Below, piece after piece: positions 36,166 through 44,548 of a stretch of DNA of 44,548 bases. Position 1 is the stretch's first letter. Each line of letters starts with the position of its first letter. Origin of the DNA: Asanoa siamensis (GTDB lineage Bacteria; Actinomycetota; Actinomycetes; Mycobacteriales; Micromonosporaceae). The stretch covers positions 1-44,548 of the forward strand of contig NZ_BONE01000064.1 in NCBI RefSeq assembly GCF_016862555.1, given 5' to 3'. The translations under genes were made by a program, and so were the position numbers. Below the pieces are notes generated by a model. That model was given only the letters and a program-made list of their open reading frames with translations, did not search any database and was not told the origin of the DNA.

Positions 36166-39100
36166 ATGAACGCGCCTGACCCGTCGCTGCCCGCCCGCCT
36201 GTCGACCCTGACCCTGCGTGACGCGCACCGGCTGGGCCGGCGGCTGGAGGGCACCCGCAAAATCCGCGACGCCGCGAAGAAGGCCGCCGCGGTGGCCGCG
36301 ATCGAGGCCGAGGTGGCGTCCGCCGAGGCCCGGGTCGCGGCGCGGCAGGCCGCCGTCCCGGTGATCCGCTACCCCGCCGAGCTGCCGGTCAGCGAGCGGC
36401 GTGACGACATCGCCGCCGCCATCCGCGACCACCAGGTGGTGATCGTCGCGGGCGAGACCGGCTCGGGCAAGACGACCCAGATCCCCAAGATCTGCCTGGA
36501 GCTGGGCCGGGGCGTCCGCGGCCAGATCGGGCACACGCAGCCGCGCCGGCTGGCCGCCCGCACGGTCGCCGACCGGATCGCCGAGGAGCTGGGCACGCCG
36601 CTGGGCAGCACCGTCGGCTTCAAGGTCCGGTTCACCGACAAGGGCGGCGACGACACCCTGGTCAAGCTGATGACCGACGGCATCCTGCTGGCCGAGTTGC
36701 AGCACGACCGCGACCTGCTGCGGTACGACACGCTGGTGATCGACGAGGCGCACGAGCGCAGCCTCAACATCGACTTCATCCTCGGCTACCTGGCGTCACT
36801 CCTGCCCCGGCGGCCCGACCTCAAGGTGATCATCACCTCGGCGACCATCGAGACCGAGCGGTTCGCCCAGCACTTCCGCCAAGCCTCCGGCGAGCCGGCC
36901 CCGGTGGTCGAGGTCTCCGGTCGCACGTACCCGGTCGAACTGCGTTATCGGCCGTTGGTCCTGGAAGAGGCGGTCGACGAGGACGACGACGAGGACGAGG
37001 TGGCCGGCGCGGTCGTGCGCGACCCGATCACGGCGATCGGCGACGCGGTCACCGAGTTGGCCGCCGAGGGGCCGGGCGACATCCTGGTCTTCCTCAGCGG
37101 CGAGCGGGAGATCCGCGACACCGCCGACGCGCTCGGCCGGCTCGACCTGCCGCACCTGGAGATCCTGCCGCTCTACTCCCGCCTGTCGTTCGCGGAGCAG
37201 CACCGGGTGTTCCAGGCGCACACCGGGCGCCGGGTGGTGCTGGCCACCAACGTCGCCGAGACGTCGCTGACCGTGCCGGGCATCACATACGTCGTCGACC
37301 CCGGCACCGCGCGGATCTCCCGCTACAGCCACCGGCTCAAGGTGCAGCGGCTGCCGATCGAGCGGGTCTCCCAGGCGTCGGCCAACCAGCGCAAGGGCCG
37401 CAGCGGGCGCACCTCGCCGGGCATCTGCGTCCGGCTCTACGACGAGCAGGACTTCCTGTCGCGGCCCGAATACACCGAGCCGGAGATCCTGCGTACCAAC
37501 CTCGCCTCGGTCATCCTGCAGATGACCGCGATCGGCCTCGGCGACATCGCGAGCTTCCCGTTCATCGACCCGCCCGACCGGCGCAACATCACCGACGGCA
37601 TCGCGCTGCTGCAGGAACTGGGCGCGCTCGACGCGGCGAAGCGCCTCACCGACACCGGTCGCCGGCTGGCCGCGCTCCCGGTCGACCCGCGGCTCGGCCG
37701 GATGGTGCTGGAGGCCGACCGCAACGGCTGCCTCGAAGAGGTGTCCGTGGTCGCCGCCGCACTGTCCATCCAGGACCCGCGCGAACGGCCCGTCGAGCAC
37801 CGCACGCACGCCGACCAGCTGCATGCCCGGTTCGCCGACCCCGACTCGGACTTCGTCGCCTACCTCAACCTCTGGAGATACCTGCGGGAGAAGCAGCGGG
37901 AGCTGTCCTCCTCGGCGTTCCGCCGGTTGTGCCGAGCCGAATACCTCAACTATCTGCGGGTCCGCGAGTGGCAGGACATCGCGTCGCAGCTGCGCCAGGT
38001 GACCAAGTCGCTCGGGTTGGTGACCTCGTCGTCGGAGGACCCGGCCCGGATGCACCAGTCGCTGCTGTCCGGCCTGCTCTCCCAGATCGGGTTGCGCGAG
38101 GGCGAGAAACGCGAATACCTGGGAGCCCGGGGCGCGCGGTTCGCCATCTTCCCCGGCTCGGCGCTCACGAAGAAGCCGCCGCGGTACGTGATGTCGGCCG
38201 AGCTCGTGGAGACCTCGCGGCTGTGGGCCCGGGTCAACGCCCGGATCGAGCCCGAGTGGGTCGAGCCGCTGGCCGGCCACCTGGTCAAGCGCAGCTACAG
38301 CGAGCCGCACTGGGAGAAGAAGCAGGCCTCGGTCGTCGCCGTCGAGCGGGTCACGCTGTTCGGTGTGCCCATCGTGGTCGGTCGCCGCGTGCAGTACGGC
38401 CGGATCGACCCGGCGCTCTCCCGCGAGCTGTTCATCCGGCACGCGCTGGTCGAGGGCGACTGGCAGACCCACCACCACTTCTTCCGCGACAACGCCAAGC
38501 TGCTCGCGGACGTGGCGGCGCTGGAGGACCGGGTGCGCCGGCGCGACATCCTGGTCGACGACGAGACGATCTACTCGTTCTACGACGAGCGGATCCCGGC
38601 CGACGTGGTGTCGGGGCGGCACTTCGACACGTGGTGGAAGACCACCCGCCGCACGGATCCGGGGTTGTTGACGTTCACCCGCTCGTTCCTCGTCAACGCC
38701 GGGCGCGGCACGGTCGACCCCGACGCCTATCCGGACGTGTGGCGCTCCGAGTCGGCGCCGCTGCCGCTGTCGTACGAGTTCGCGCCGGGGACCACATCGG
38801 ACGGTGTGACGGTCGACGTGCCGCTGCCGATGCTCGGCCAGGTGCGCCCCGAGGACTTCGACTGGCAGGTCCCCGGGCTCCGCGAGGACCTGGTGATCGC
38901 GCTGCTCCGCTCGCTGCCCAAGGCGATCCGCACCAACTTCGTGCCGGCGCCCGACTTCGCCCGCGCGGTGCTGGCCCGGATCCGGCCGGTGGCCGGCGTG
39001 TCGCTGGTCGAGGCGGTCACCGGCGAGCTGCGCCGGATGACCGGCGTGACCGTGCCGCACGACGCGTGGGACTACGGCCGGGTGCCCGACCACCTGCGCC

Positions 39101-40092
39101 TGACCTATCGCGTCGTCGACGGCGACCGCGAGGTGGCCCGCGGCAAGGACCTGGCGGCGCTGCAGGCCCAGCTCAAGGCCGAGGTCCGGGCGACCGTGAC
39201 CGCGGCCGCGCCCGGCATCGCCCGCACCGGACTGTCCACCTGGGACTTCGGGCCGCTCCCCCGCGCGCTGGAGCAGGACCGGGCCGGTTTCCGAGTCACG
39301 GCCTACCCGGCGCTGGTCGACGAGGGCGCCACGGTCGGTGTGGAGGTCTTCGACACGGCCGCGGAGCAGGCGGCCGCGATGGTCGCCGGCACCCGCCGCC
39401 TGCTGCTGCTCACGCTGCCCAACCCGGCCACGTTCCTGCAGGGCCGGCTGACCAACCAGCAGAAGCTCGCGCTGAGCCGCAACCCGCATCGCAGCGTCGC
39501 GGAGTTGCTGCGGGACTGCGCCGGCGCGGCCGTCGACCGGCTGGTCGCCCAGGCCGGCGGCCCCGCCTGGGATCCCGAGGGTTTCGCCGCCCTGCGCGAC
39601 ACGGTCCGCGCGGACCTGGTCGACACCGTGATCGCGGTGGTCGACCGCGTCGAGCGCGCGCTCGCCGCGCAGCACAAGGTCGACCAGCGGATCTCCCGCG
39701 CGACCTCGATGGACGCGCTGGCCGCCCTGGCCGACGTGCGGGCCCAGCTCACTGGGCTGATCTTCCCGGGCTTCGTGACCGCCACCGGCTGGACGCACCT
39801 GGGCGACCTGCCGCGCTATCTGGAGGCGATCGAGCGCCGGCTCGACCGGCTCGGCCAGGACCCGGCCCGCGACCGCGCCGGCCAGGCCCGGATCGCCCAG
39901 GTGCGCAAAGAATATGACGCGATGCTGGCCGCGCTGCCGCCGAGCCGGCGGGGCACGGAGGCGGTCGCCGAGATCCGCTGGATGATCGAGGAGCTGCGGG
40001 TCAACGTGTTCGCACAGGCGCTGGGCACGGCCTATCCGGTGTCCGAACAACGCATCTACAAGGCCATGGACGCCGCCGAGGCACCCGCCTGA
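36166..40092 (+). CDS. hrpA: ATP-dependent RNA helicase HrpA
   Basis: A 1308-residue DEAH-box helicase, the full length of HrpA. Motif I is G-E-T-G-S-G-K-T-T-Q (about 97-106), motif II is I-D-E-A-H-E-R-S (about 192-199), motif III is T-S-A-T-I-E and motif VI is Q-R-K-G-R-S-G-R-T (about 407-415). An acidic insert E-D-D-D-E-D-E-V occurs near 272-279. The C-terminal half (about 700-1290) is the DUF3418 region specific for HrpA. HrpA acts on ribosomes and mRNA, notably to rescue stalled ribosomes in Escherichia coli. TATCCT ends 10 nt before the ATG, so the leader is very short. Confidence 0.95.
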   Translation: MNAPDPSLPARLSTLTLRDAHRLGRRLEGTRKIRDAAKKAAAVAAIEAEVASAEARVAARQAAVPVIRYPAELPVSERRDDIAAAIRDHQVVIVAGETGSGKTTQIPKICLELGRGVRGQIGHTQPRRLAARTVADRIAEELGTPLGSTVGFKVRFTDKGGDDTLVKLMTDGILLAELQHDRDLLRYDTLVIDEAHERSLNIDFILGYLASLLPRRPDLKVIITSATIETERFAQHFRQASGEPAPVVEVSGRTYPVELRYRPLVLEEAVDEDDDEDEVAGAVVRDPITAIGDAVTELAAEGPGDILVFLSGEREIRDTADALGRLDLPHLEILPLYSRLSFAEQHRVFQAHTGRRVVLATNVAETSLTVPGITYVVDPGTARISRYSHRLKVQRLPIERVSQASANQRKGRSGRTSPGICVRLYDEQDFLSRPEYTEPEILRTNLASVILQMTAIGLGDIASFPFIDPPDRRNITDGIALLQELGALDAAKRLTDTGRRLAALPVDPRLGRMVLEADRNGCLEEVSVVAAALSIQDPRERPVEHRTHADQLHARFADPDSDFVAYLNLWRYLREKQRELSSSAFRRLCRAEYLNYLRVREWQDIASQLRQVTKSLGLVTSSSEDPARMHQSLLSGLLSQIGLREGEKREYLGARGARFAIFPGSALTKKPPRYVMSAELVETSRLWARVNARIEPEWVEPLAGHLVKRSYSEPHWEKKQASVVAVERVTLFGVPIVVGRRVQYGRIDPALSRELFIRHALVEGDWQTHHHFFRDNAKLLADVAALEDRVRRRDILVDDETIYSFYDERIPADVVSGRHFDTWWKTTRRTDPGLLTFTRSFLVNAGRGTVDPDAYPDVWRSESAPLPLSYEFAPGTTSDGVTVDVPLPMLGQVRPEDFDWQVPGLREDLVIALLRSLPKAIRTNFVPAPDFARAVLARIRPVAGVSLVEAVTGELRRMTGVTVPHDAWDYGRVPDHLRLTYRVVDGDREVARGKDLAALQAQLKAEVRATVTAAAPGIARTGLSTWDFGPLPRALEQDRAGFRVTAYPALVDEGATVGVEVFDTAAEQAAAMVAGTRRLLLLTLPNPATFLQGRLTNQQKLALSRNPHRSVAELLRDCAGAAVDRLVAQAGGPAWDPEGFAALRDTVRADLVDTVIAVVDRVERALAAQHKVDQRISRATSMDALAALADVRAQLTGLIFPGFVTATGWTHLGDLPRYLEAIERRLDRLGQDPARDRAGQARIAQVRKEYDAMLAALPPSRRGTEAVAEIRWMIEELRVNVFAQALGTAYPVSEQRIYKAMDAAEAPA

Positions 40093-40167
40093 AAAGTGGA
40101 TCACGCAGCGGCTTTCCCGCGCGGTATCGTGCTGTCGCTTCACGGACGCACGGGGAGGTCTGTTCCG

Positions 40168-41958
40168 GTGGCATACACGTTCCACGTCGACCTGCGCGGC
40201 ATCGTCGACCTGCTGAGCCATCATCTCTACGCCAGCCCGCGGGTCTACGTGCGCGAGCTCATGCAGAACGCGGTCGACGCGATCACCGCGCGGCGCGCCA
40301 CCGACCCGGCCGCGCCCGGCGAGGTGTGGATCGAGTCGTCGAGCCGGACCGGCGACGGCACGCTGCGGGTGCACGACACCGGCATCGGCCTGACCGAGCA
40401 GCAGGTGCACGAGTTGCTGGCGACCATCGGCCGCAGCTCCAAGCGCGACGACCTCGGCTTCGCCCGGCACGAGTTCCTCGGCCAGTTCGGCATCGGCCTG
40501 CTCTCGTGCTTCCTCGTCGCCGACGAGATCCGGGTGTCCACCCGGCACGGTGACCAGCCGACCGTCGAGTGGACCGGTTTCGCCGACGGCCGCTACCAGG
40601 TGGTGGTCGCACCGGCCGACCGGGCCCGCAGCGCGCCCGGCACCACCGTGACGCTCGCGCCGCGCCGCGACGCCGAGCACTGGCTGCGCGGCGACGCGGT
40701 GCGCGGCCTGGCCCGGCTGTTCGGCTCGATGCTGCCGATCGACGTGCGGGTCGACGGTGAGGCGGTGACCACCGGACCCGCGCCGTGGCACCGCGACCGC
40801 GCCGAGTCGGCGGCGGCCCGGCGCACCCGGCTCGACCGGTACGCGCAGGAGGTCTTCGGTTTCCGGCCGTTCGACGCGATCGAGCTGGACATCCCGGCGG
40901 CCGGCCTGCGCGGTGTCGCGTTCGTGCTCCCGGTCGCGGCCAACCCGGCCACCCGGTCGGCGCACCGCGTCTACCTCAAGCAGATGCTGCTCTCGGAGAC
41001 CATCGAAGGGCTGCTGCCCGACTGGGCGTTCTTCGTCCGGTGCGTCGTCGACACGACGGAGCTGCGGCCGACCGCGAGCCGCGAGGCGCTCTACGAGGAC
41101 GCGATCCTCGAAGAGGTACGCACGGCGCTGGGTGACGCGCTGCGCGGCTGGCTGACGGCGCTGGGCCGCACCGACCCGCGCCGGCTGGCCACCTTCCTGC
41201 AGGTCCACCACCTCGGCGTGAAGGCGCTCGCGGTGGAGGACGACGACATGCTCCGCCTGATCTACGACTGGTGGCGGTTCGAGACCAACGTCGGGTCGAT
41301 GACCCTGGCCGAGTTCCGCGAGCGCTACGGCGTCGTCCGCTACCTCACCTCGGTCGACGAGTTCCGCCAGCTCGCCCCGGTCGCCGCGGCGCAGGCGATC
41401 CCGCTGGTCAACGCGGGCTACGTCTACGACGCGGCCCTGCTGCGCCGACTGTCCGATCTGGACGATGCGATCGAGACCGAGGTGCTCACCGCGAGCGCGC
41501 TGGCCACCCAGCTCGAACCCCTCGACGCCGACGTCGAGCGGGCCGTCCAGCCGTTCCTCGCCGTGGCCCGGCGTGCCCTGGAACCGCTCGGCGTCGAGGT
41601 CCTGCTGCGCGCGTTCGAGCCCGCCAGCCTGCCCGCGCTCTACCTGCTCGACAGCGACACCGCCCTGCACGTCGACCTGCGCCGCGGCCAGGAGGCCGTC
41701 GACGAGACGTGGGCGGCGATCCTGGGCTCGTTCACCGCCGGCCGGCAGGACCTGCCGCAGCTCGTGTTCAACCACCGCAACCCGCTCGTGCGGCAGGTCT
41801 GCGGGCTCGGCGACGAGGAGCTGCTCGCGCTGGCCGTCGAAGGGCTCTACGTGCAGGCGCTGCTGCTCGGCCACCAACCGTTGCGGCCGGCCGACACCGC
41901 CGCGCTCAACCAGTCGTTCCTGGGCCTGCTGGGCCGTGCGATGGGAGGTTCCCGATGA
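40168..41958 (+). CDS. HSP90 family protein (HtpG-like)
   Basis: A 596-residue GHKL ATPase, slightly shorter than HtpG (about 625). The ATP site is intact: R-E-L-M-Q-N-A-V-D-A (E30, N34), H-D-T-G-I-G-L (D70) and G-Q-F-G-I-G-L-L-S-C (about 109-118). The middle domain keeps the catalytic-type Arg in A-S-R-E-A-L (about 306). The C-terminal third is diverged and lacks a recognisable HtpG dimerisation domain, so partner binding may differ. GTG 40168 follows GGGGAGG and begins the conserved Y-T-F-H-V-D-L. The TGA overlaps the ATG of the next gene (ATGA). Actinobacterial homologues are annotated simply as HSP90 family; clients are unknown. Confidence 0.88.
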   Translation: MAYTFHVDLRGIVDLLSHHLYASPRVYVRELMQNAVDAITARRATDPAAPGEVWIESSSRTGDGTLRVHDTGIGLTEQQVHELLATIGRSSKRDDLGFARHEFLGQFGIGLLSCFLVADEIRVSTRHGDQPTVEWTGFADGRYQVVVAPADRARSAPGTTVTLAPRRDAEHWLRGDAVRGLARLFGSMLPIDVRVDGEAVTTGPAPWHRDRAESAAARRTRLDRYAQEVFGFRPFDAIELDIPAAGLRGVAFVLPVAANPATRSAHRVYLKQMLLSETIEGLLPDWAFFVRCVVDTTELRPTASREALYEDAILEEVRTALGDALRGWLTALGRTDPRRLATFLQVHHLGVKALAVEDDDMLRLIYDWWRFETNVGSMTLAEFRERYGVVRYLTSVDEFRQLAPVAAAQAIPLVNAGYVYDAALLRRLSDLDDAIETEVLTASALATQLEPLDADVERAVQPFLAVARRALEPLGVEVLLRAFEPASLPALYLLDSDTALHVDLRRGQEAVDETWAAILGSFTAGRQDLPQLVFNHRNPLVRQVCGLGDEELLALAVEGLYVQALLLGHQPLRPADTAALNQSFLGLLGRAMGGSR

Positions 41959-43971
41959 CCCGGTCGGAGCACGAGCTCGAGGAGATGCTGCACGAGGCAC
42001 ACCGGTTGCCGTCCGGGCCGGCCCGGTTCGCCGCGTACGACGCCGTCTTCCGGCACGCCGACGCCGCCGGCGCCACGAAGTTCGCGTTCGACGCGCGCAT
42101 GCGGGCCACCAGCGAGTTCCACCACGGCGGCGACCCGACCCGGGCGTTCCTGTCGTTCTCCTGGTGCCTGGCGACGGCCGACCGCGCCGCCGACCTGGTC
42201 GGTGCCCACGACGCGCACACCCTGCTCTGGCACTTCAAGTGGATCGTCTGGGCGCTGCCGCAGTTCCCGGACATCCCGCTCGACCGCACGATGGCCGTGC
42301 TCGACGACATGGAGCGGCGCTACCGGCTGCACGGCAACAGCCTCCACGCGGTCTTCCAGCACCGCTGGCTCGTCGCCCACCACATCGGCGACGCGCAGGC
42401 GGCCCAGCACTGGTACGACCAGCTCGTCACCGCCCGCCGCGACGGCCTCTCCGACTGCGCCGCCTGCGTGCCCTCGGGGCAGGTGCGGCACCTGGCCTCC
42501 GTGGGCCGCCACGAGGAGGCGATCCGGATCGGCGCGCCCTACCGGCACGGCGGGTGCACCGAGCAACCACATTGGATGCTCGCCGAGCTGCTGCTGCCCT
42601 ACCTCGCCACCGGGCGCGTCGAGGAGATGGTCGACGCGCACAAGCGCGGCTACCGGCGCATCCGCGAGGACCGGCACCACCTCGACAACGCGGCGCTGCA
42701 CGTCGCCTTCTGCGGCCGCAGCGGCAACGAGGCGGCCGGGCTGGCGATCGTCGAGCACCACCTGAGCTGGCTCGAGCGGCCCTCGTCGCCGTTCGCGGAG
42801 ATGGAGTTCGCGGCCGCGTCGGCCCAGGTGCTCGGGCGGCTGCGCGACGCCGGGGAGGGCGACCGGGTGATCCGGCGGCGCAGCGACGACGGCACCCGCC
42901 GCTTCGACGCCACGCTCGCCGAGGTGCACGACGAGCTGGCCGCCCGGGCCACCGCGCTCGCGGCCCGGTTCGACGCCCGCAACGGCAACACCCACCAGAG
43001 CGCGCGCGTCGCCGCCCGGATGACCGCGGAGCCGCTGCACGCGCAGGTCCCGCTGACGGTGCTGGCCGGCCGGGTCGGCGGCCCGAAGGGCGACCCGAAG
43101 CTGCGCGGGCTGGTCGAGCGGGTCGCGGAGCGCACCGCCGCCGGTGACCACGCCGGCGCCGCCCGGGCCCAGCTCGCCGTCGCCCACGCGCTGCGCAACG
43201 CCGACCGCTGGGACGACGCCGTCGAGGCCGCCGAGGAAGCCGTCCGCGGCCTCGACCGGACGGGCCAGGCCGACGAGGCGACCCGCTGCCGCTACCTGCT
43301 CTGGGAGCTCTACCGGCGCGGCCAGCAGCGCCAGCGCGAGGCGCTGGCCGTGCTCGACGCCATCGGGCAGGCCCCGCAGGTGCCGGACGACCTGCCCGGC
43401 TACGAGGTGCTGCTCGAGCAGTCGCTGGACCTGCTCTACGGCGCCGACCGGCTGCTGCTGGCGGCGCGGCGGCACCGGGCGGCCGACCGCCCGGCGGACG
43501 AGTTCCGCACCCTGCGCAAGGCGGCCGGCACGATGCGGGTCGACGACGAGCGGCTGCGGCCCGCGCTCGACCGGCTCGACGCGCTCGCGCACCGACCCCG
43601 GGCCGGCGGAGCTGGCCCGGTTCGACCGCCTCCGCGGCGACATCGCGCGGCAGGAAGGCGAGGTGGACGCGGCCGTCGCCCACCTGGACCGGGCGGTCGA
43701 CCGGTTCGCGGCCGCGGGTCTCGACGACGACCGGCTCCAGACGCTGCTCACCAGCGCGCGGCTCCTGCTCGACGCCGCCCGACCCGGCCCCGCCGAGGCG
43801 CGGGGCCGCACGGTGCTCGACGCGCAGGGCGCGGACCAGGGCTGGTACGCCGCCATGGTCGTGGCCCGGGCGCTGCTCGTCCAGGGACGCGCGGCGGACG
43901 CCGAGGCGTTCATGACCGAACACGGCATCGACCCCGACGACCTGGAGTACGAGTTCTCGGCGGAGGACTGA
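41955..43971 (+). pseudogene. Alpha-solenoid (TPR-like) protein coupled to the HSP90 gene, with an apparent frameshift
   Basis: A helical-repeat protein of about 671 residues, read in one frame to about 43595 and in the next frame from about 43600 to the stop at 43971. The length, 2017 nt, is one more than a multiple of three. In the first frame, sense composition ends at A-L-A-H-R-P and becomes Arg/Gly-rich nonsense; in the second, G-P-A-E-L-A-R-F-D-R-L-R-G-D continues the helical pattern. Dropping one C from the CCCC run at 43596-43599 restores one frame. Helix pairs such as H-A-L-R-N-A-D-R-W-D-D-A-V-E-A-A-E-E-A-V suggest TPR units. It overlaps the HSP90 gene, so a co-chaperone-like role is possible. 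Real mutation or sequencing error cannot be told apart here. Confidence 0.78.
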
Positions 43972-44051
43972 CCGTCAAGAGTTCGCCGGCCGACGTCAGG
44001 GTCGCGTCAAGACCGTCGACCGCCCGACCGGGGGCGTTCCATGCTGGGCGG

Positions 44052-44537
44052 ATGCGATCCACCGTCGTGGTCGGGATCAGCCCGTCGCTGGCCGGCCTGC
44101 AGGCGCTGCGGTACGCGGTCGACGTCGCCCGCGAGCGGGGCGCGGCCGTGCACGCGGTGCGGACGTGGCTGTTCCGGCCGATGTGGCGCGACAGCGCCGC
44201 GACCTTCGCACGCCGGGTGCACGCGGCGGAGGCCAGGCTGCTGGTGCCGTACGCGTTCGAGGCCGCGATGGGCGGCGTCCCGGCCGACGTCGAGGTCGAG
44301 CAGGTGGTGCTGGAGGGCCTGGCCGGGCAGTGCCTGGTCGACCACGCGGGCGAGGAGGCCGCCCTGCTGGTCGTCGGCGGTGACCGCCGGTCGCACCTGC
44401 TGGGCAGCGGGCCGGTCACCCGCTACTGCGTGCGGCACGCCCGCTGCCCGGTGCTGGTCACGCCACCGCCGTCGCTGGCCCAGCGCCGGCCCATGGAGGC
44501 ACTGCTGCGCGAGTTGGGCCGCGACATCGCGCGCTGA
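44052..44537 (+). CDS. Universal stress protein (UspA family)
   Basis: A 161-residue protein with one Usp domain. It starts S-T-V-V-V-G-I-S-P-S-L-A-G (the V-G-x-D-x-S/P-like first strand), has a V-V-L-E-G-L-A strand near 92, and ends with the nucleotide-loop region L-L-V-V-G-G-D-R-R, then L-L-G-S-G-P-V-T-R-Y-C-V-R-H-A-R-C-P-V-L-V. The first-loop Asp of ATP-binding members is replaced by Ile-Ser-Pro, so nucleotide binding is uncertain. CATGCT ends 6 nt before the ATG and may be a weak -10 box of a leaderless promoter. A further 24-residue low-complexity tail follows the domain. Confidence 0.87.
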   Translation: MRSTVVVGISPSLAGLQALRYAVDVARERGAAVHAVRTWLFRPMWRDSAATFARRVHAAEARLLVPYAFEAAMGGVPADVEVEQVVLEGLAGQCLVDHAGEEAALLVVGGDRRSHLLGSGPVTRYCVRHARCPVLVTPPPSLAQRRPMEALLRELGRDIAR

Positions 44538-44548
44538 CCTACGGGCGG

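Noticed and set aside
41271-44537. A single fused protein running from the HSP90 region to the universal stress protein.
   Set aside because: The frame stays open only through GC-rich chance. The section 43600-44050 is nonsense in that frame, and the stress protein has its own ATG at 44052.

Overview
This is a very GC-rich, gene-dense bacterial chromosome segment. Start codons are often GTG and many neighbouring genes overlap by 1-8 nt (ATGA, GTGA, TGATG). The gene content points to an actinomycete, most likely Micromonosporaceae; that placement is inferred from gene families, not from a marker gene. Typical members are DUF1707, PAC2, DUF3516 helicase, BTAD regulator, HelD/HelR-like ATPase, HSP90-like GHKL protein and class F sortase. 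There are no tRNA or rRNA genes, CRISPR arrays, insertion sequences or prophage genes. Most of the window looks like ordinary core chromosome.

Layout. 1-4633 (all minus): a cut-off MFS transporter with its ArsR-type regulator, whose promoter carries a nested palindrome; an aldehyde dehydrogenase with a small membrane protein; a sugar-dehydrogenase-like lipoprotein; a DUF1707 membrane protein. 4716-6697 (plus): a NarL-type two-component system with a candidate operator. 6694-9567: an EcsC-like protein, a membrane-anchored carbohydrate-binding protein and a lysozyme-like cell-wall protein. 9568-9978: a 411-nt divergent intergenic region holding a strongly base-paired three-way-junction element, which I consider the best candidate for something undescribed. 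9979-16089: PAC2 protein, exonuclease III, a sortase and apparent substrate pair, TrmB and a DUF3516 RNA helicase. 16147-17394: an orphan gene followed by five tandem 37-bp repeats and a gene-free stretch. 17395-20542: a barstar-like protein divergent from three coupled lipoproteins. 20564-24347: a large LuxR (LAL) regulator with a repeat-rich insert, then a GNAT enzyme. 24354-29821: acetolactate decarboxylase, a GNAT enzyme, a BTAD regulator, DUF1059, DUF427 and DUF4331 proteins and a tyrosine phosphatase. 29883-32476: a membrane protein, winged-helix regulator and ABC exporter operon closed by a perfect 24-bp bidirectional terminator. 32530-44537: HelD-like ATPase, AlkZ-like glycosylase, HrpA helicase, an HSP90-like chaperone coupled to an alpha-solenoid protein (with an apparent frameshift), and a universal stress protein.

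Cross-cutting themes. At least nine genes have a TAnnnT -10 hexamer ending 6-7 nt before the start codon and no Shine-Dalgarno sequence, so leaderless transcription seems common here. Several convergent pairs overlap through their stop codons. Functionally the window combines RNA metabolism (DUF3516 helicase, HrpA, TrmB, HelD), envelope functions (sortase, lysozyme-like protein, lipoproteins, carbohydrate-binding protein) and stress handling (HSP90 pair, USP, AlkZ-like, exonuclease III).
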